Part shown: piece by piece, positions 62,546 through 64,000 of the stretch
Position numbering within the stretch: the first letter of the stretch is position 1
Layout of the letters: every line of letters starts with the position of its first letter
Source: Treponema sp.
Lineage (GTDB): Bacteria; Spirochaetota; Spirochaetia; Treponematales; Breznakiellaceae
NCBI GenBank assembly: GCA_009777735.1
Contig: WRLF01000005.1
Location: 62,001 to 126,000, forward strand
Direction: 5' to 3'
Length of the DNA: 64,000 nt
Position numbers and translations under genes: made by a program
Notes under the pieces: model-generated
The model's database searches: none
Told to the model about the DNA's origin: nothing
What the model saw: the letters and a program-made list of their open reading frames with translations, nothing else

Positions 62546-64000
62546 ATGATTGTACCGATGAAGAAAGTATGCCTTGTAGTGCAGGATAAGCAACAGCATT
62601 ATGCGCTAACCAAACTCCGTGAAGTCGGTGTAATGCATATTGAAGTAACTAAAACCGCTTCTGAAGGGTTTACCCATATTCTGGAACGAAAAGCACAGAT
62701 AGAAAATGCCATAAACCTGATAATGCCATTTAAGGTTTCCGATAAAAAACCCGCCGGACTTCAGAAAAAAGCGGATCAGGATCGTCGGATGGATACAGGC
62801 CCCCGCAGGGGACGCCGTACTTCTGACAAAATGGGGATTGAGGAAATTGAACCATACTCTGTTGATGCGGTTAATGCGCCGGAGCGGCCGGATCTTTCAA
62901 AATTGTTAAACAGTTTTGGAAATGAACGCAAGGAACTTGAAGAAAAACTTGTGTATTTAACCAGGGAATACGGGCGCATTGAGCCGTGGGGTGAATTCAA
63001 CCCCAATGATGCGGCGGAACTGGCAGAAAAGGGAGTGCGGTTTTTCTTCTATGAACTTACCCCGGATATATTTTCCGCCATTCCCGAAGATACCCGTTAT
63101 GTAACAGTCAGCAAGGGAAAAAACACTGTACGTCTTATGGTTTTTGATAATGAAATTCCCAATATTGCTCCCTTCCGGCTTCCGGAACAATCCCTTTCTC
63201 GGATTGGAACCGAGTTATGTACACTCAAAGAGCAAATTGACTCATTGAATGAAAAAATAAAGAATTTTGCAAACCGCCGTTCAGTGCTGGAAAGGGAAAT
63301 GGCGGATATTAACAGGGAAATCAACTTTGAAACAGTCAGGTCAGAACTGGATAAAATTGACGACATACCGGCTGAATTTGATATTTCCCGTATATCCGGT
63401 TTTGTACCTGCTGACGATATTGGTAAACTTAAGGCCGCCGCTGCAGAACACCAATGGGCGTTTGTTGCGGATGATCCGAAGCAGGATGATATTGTTCCTA
63501 CAAAGCTAAAAAATAATAAATTGGTTAACCTCTTAAATCCGATTACGGGCTTTTTGGGAATCCTGCCCGGTTATAACGAGGTTGATATTTCAGCGTGGTT
63601 CCTCCTGTTCTTCTGTATATTCTTTGCCATGATATTTGGTGATGCCGCTTATGGGATTATTTTTACTCTTATTGCTTTATTGGGGATAATAAAAACCGCG
63701 AAAAAAGGGGTTCCCCAGGCTTTGCAGTTGCTTCTTTTGCTGGGTGTGTTTAATGCGGCATGGGGTGTGCTTACCTGTTCATGGTTTGGAGTTGACATTG
63801 AAAAAGTACCGCAGTTCCTTCAAAGGCTTTCGCTGTCGTATATATCTGAAGCAAAAACCGATGAGTTAATAGTTGCCCAAAACCTGCAAATTTTCTGTTT
63901 TTCACTTGCGTTGATTCATTTATCCATTGCCCGGATTAAAAGCTTTTTTATTAATATCAGATCTCTCAGAGCACTGGCCGATCTTGGCAATATAGGGATG
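62546..64000 (+). CDS. V-type ATPase subunit I (3' end outside window)
   Basis: The first 485 residues of the large membrane stator subunit, starting three bases after atpD. The N-terminus MIVPMKKVCLVV and the coiled segments near 130 and 235-270 are the cytoplasmic half; from about 350 hydrophobic helices begin (WFLLFFCIFFAMIFGDAAYG, the conserved GDxxYG). An Arg-rich insertion (GPRRGRRTSD, about 87-96) is unusual. It forms the ion half-channels with the K ring. The gene continues past the right edge. Confidence 0.93.
   Translation, partial: MIVPMKKVCLVVQDKQQHYALTKLREVGVMHIEVTKTASEGFTHILERKAQIENAINLIMPFKVSDKKPAGLQKKADQDRRMDTGPRRGRRTSDKMGIEEIEPYSVDAVNAPERPDLSKLLNSFGNERKELEEKLVYLTREYGRIEPWGEFNPNDAAELAEKGVRFFFYELTPDIFSAIPEDTRYVTVSKGKNTVRLMVFDNEIPNIAPFRLPEQSLSRIGTELCTLKEQIDSLNEKIKNFANRRSVLEREMADINREINFETVRSELDKIDDIPAEFDISRISGFVPADDIGKLKAAAAEHQWAFVADDPKQDDIVPTKLKNNKLVNLLNPITGFLGILPGYNEVDISAWFLLFFCIFFAMIFGDAAYGIIFTLIALLGIIKTAKKGVPQALQLLLLLGVFNAAWGVLTCSWFGVDIEKVPQFLQRLSLSYISEAKTDELIVAQNLQIFCFSLALIHLSIARIKSFFINIRSLRALADLGNIGM

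Overview
The window looks like the chromosome of a spirochaete close to Treponema, most like a gut or termite-type treponeme of moderate GC content. The main evidence is a V-type ATPase operon in the treponemal order (E, DUF2764, A, B, D, I), many signal-peptidase-II lipoproteins, outer-membrane barrel proteins, an M23 peptidase and PBP1A-type wall synthesis set, and sugar genes suited to plant polysaccharides. No rRNA, tRNA, CRISPR array, insertion sequence or phage gene was seen.

Layout. Bases 1-8.3 kb (minus strand) hold a surface operon: a beta-helix lipoprotein, an outer-membrane barrel, and a very large modular lipoprotein that runs off the left edge. At 8.4-9.5 kb is a membrane-anchored SurA/PpiC-like protein. 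A GH3 hexosaminidase-like enzyme (9.6-11.4 kb) precedes a biotin block, birA-bioY-ecfA-ecfT (11.4-14.8 kb), whose first gene carries a perfect BirA-type operator over its start codon. From 14.7 to 24.4 kb come a GH2 beta-galactosidase and a GH30 lipoprotein (divergent), a long-chain acyl-CoA synthetase, an FGGY kinase and L-arabinose isomerase. Together these suggest use of arabinogalactan-like glycans.

Bases 24.4-46.9 kb form an aryl-polyene / dialkylresorcinol-type lipid pigment cluster. It has a ketoreductase, ketosynthase, dehydratase, chain-length-factor-like protein, SAM methyltransferase and aromatic amino acid ammonia-lyase. These are followed by a radical SAM enzyme with an unknown partner, a GT32-like glycosyltransferase, and a ligase-ACP fusion. 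Then come a PlsC acyltransferase fused to an LRAT-like domain, a hydrolase with a Cys in the nucleophile elbow, a TonB-dependent-receptor-like barrel and a ligase-dehydratase fusion. The cluster ends with an ACP, a DUF3261 lipoprotein, a LolA-like carrier, an MMPL/RND exporter and a 4HBT thioesterase. The presumed pathway starts with an arylacrylate made by the lyase. This is loaded on ACP, extended by the KS/CLF-KR-DH cycle, passed to acyltransferases, and moved to the outer membrane by the LolA/MMPL/DUF3261 set. The two halves of the first stage are driven by a striking bidirectional promoter with a perfect palindrome over both -35 boxes. From about 32.2 kb the DNA becomes clearly richer in A+T, suggesting a composite origin.

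Bases 47-52.6 kb (minus strand) carry cell-envelope genes: PBP1A, a small ParB-domain protein, an M23 peptidase, a PEGA-like secreted protein and a ferredoxin, with a candidate structured small RNA ending in a strong terminator. Bases 52.7-57.5 kb hold galactokinase, a Sir2 deacylase, glutamyl-tRNA synthetase and aldose 1-epimerase. The window ends in the V-ATPase operon, with subunit I cut by the right edge.

A recurrent feature is genes without a Shine-Dalgarno sequence whose -10 box lies 6-8 bases before the start codon (GH2, GH30, gltX, ACP, DUF3261 lipoprotein), implying leaderless or nearly leaderless mRNAs. These -10 placements also decided several start codons here.
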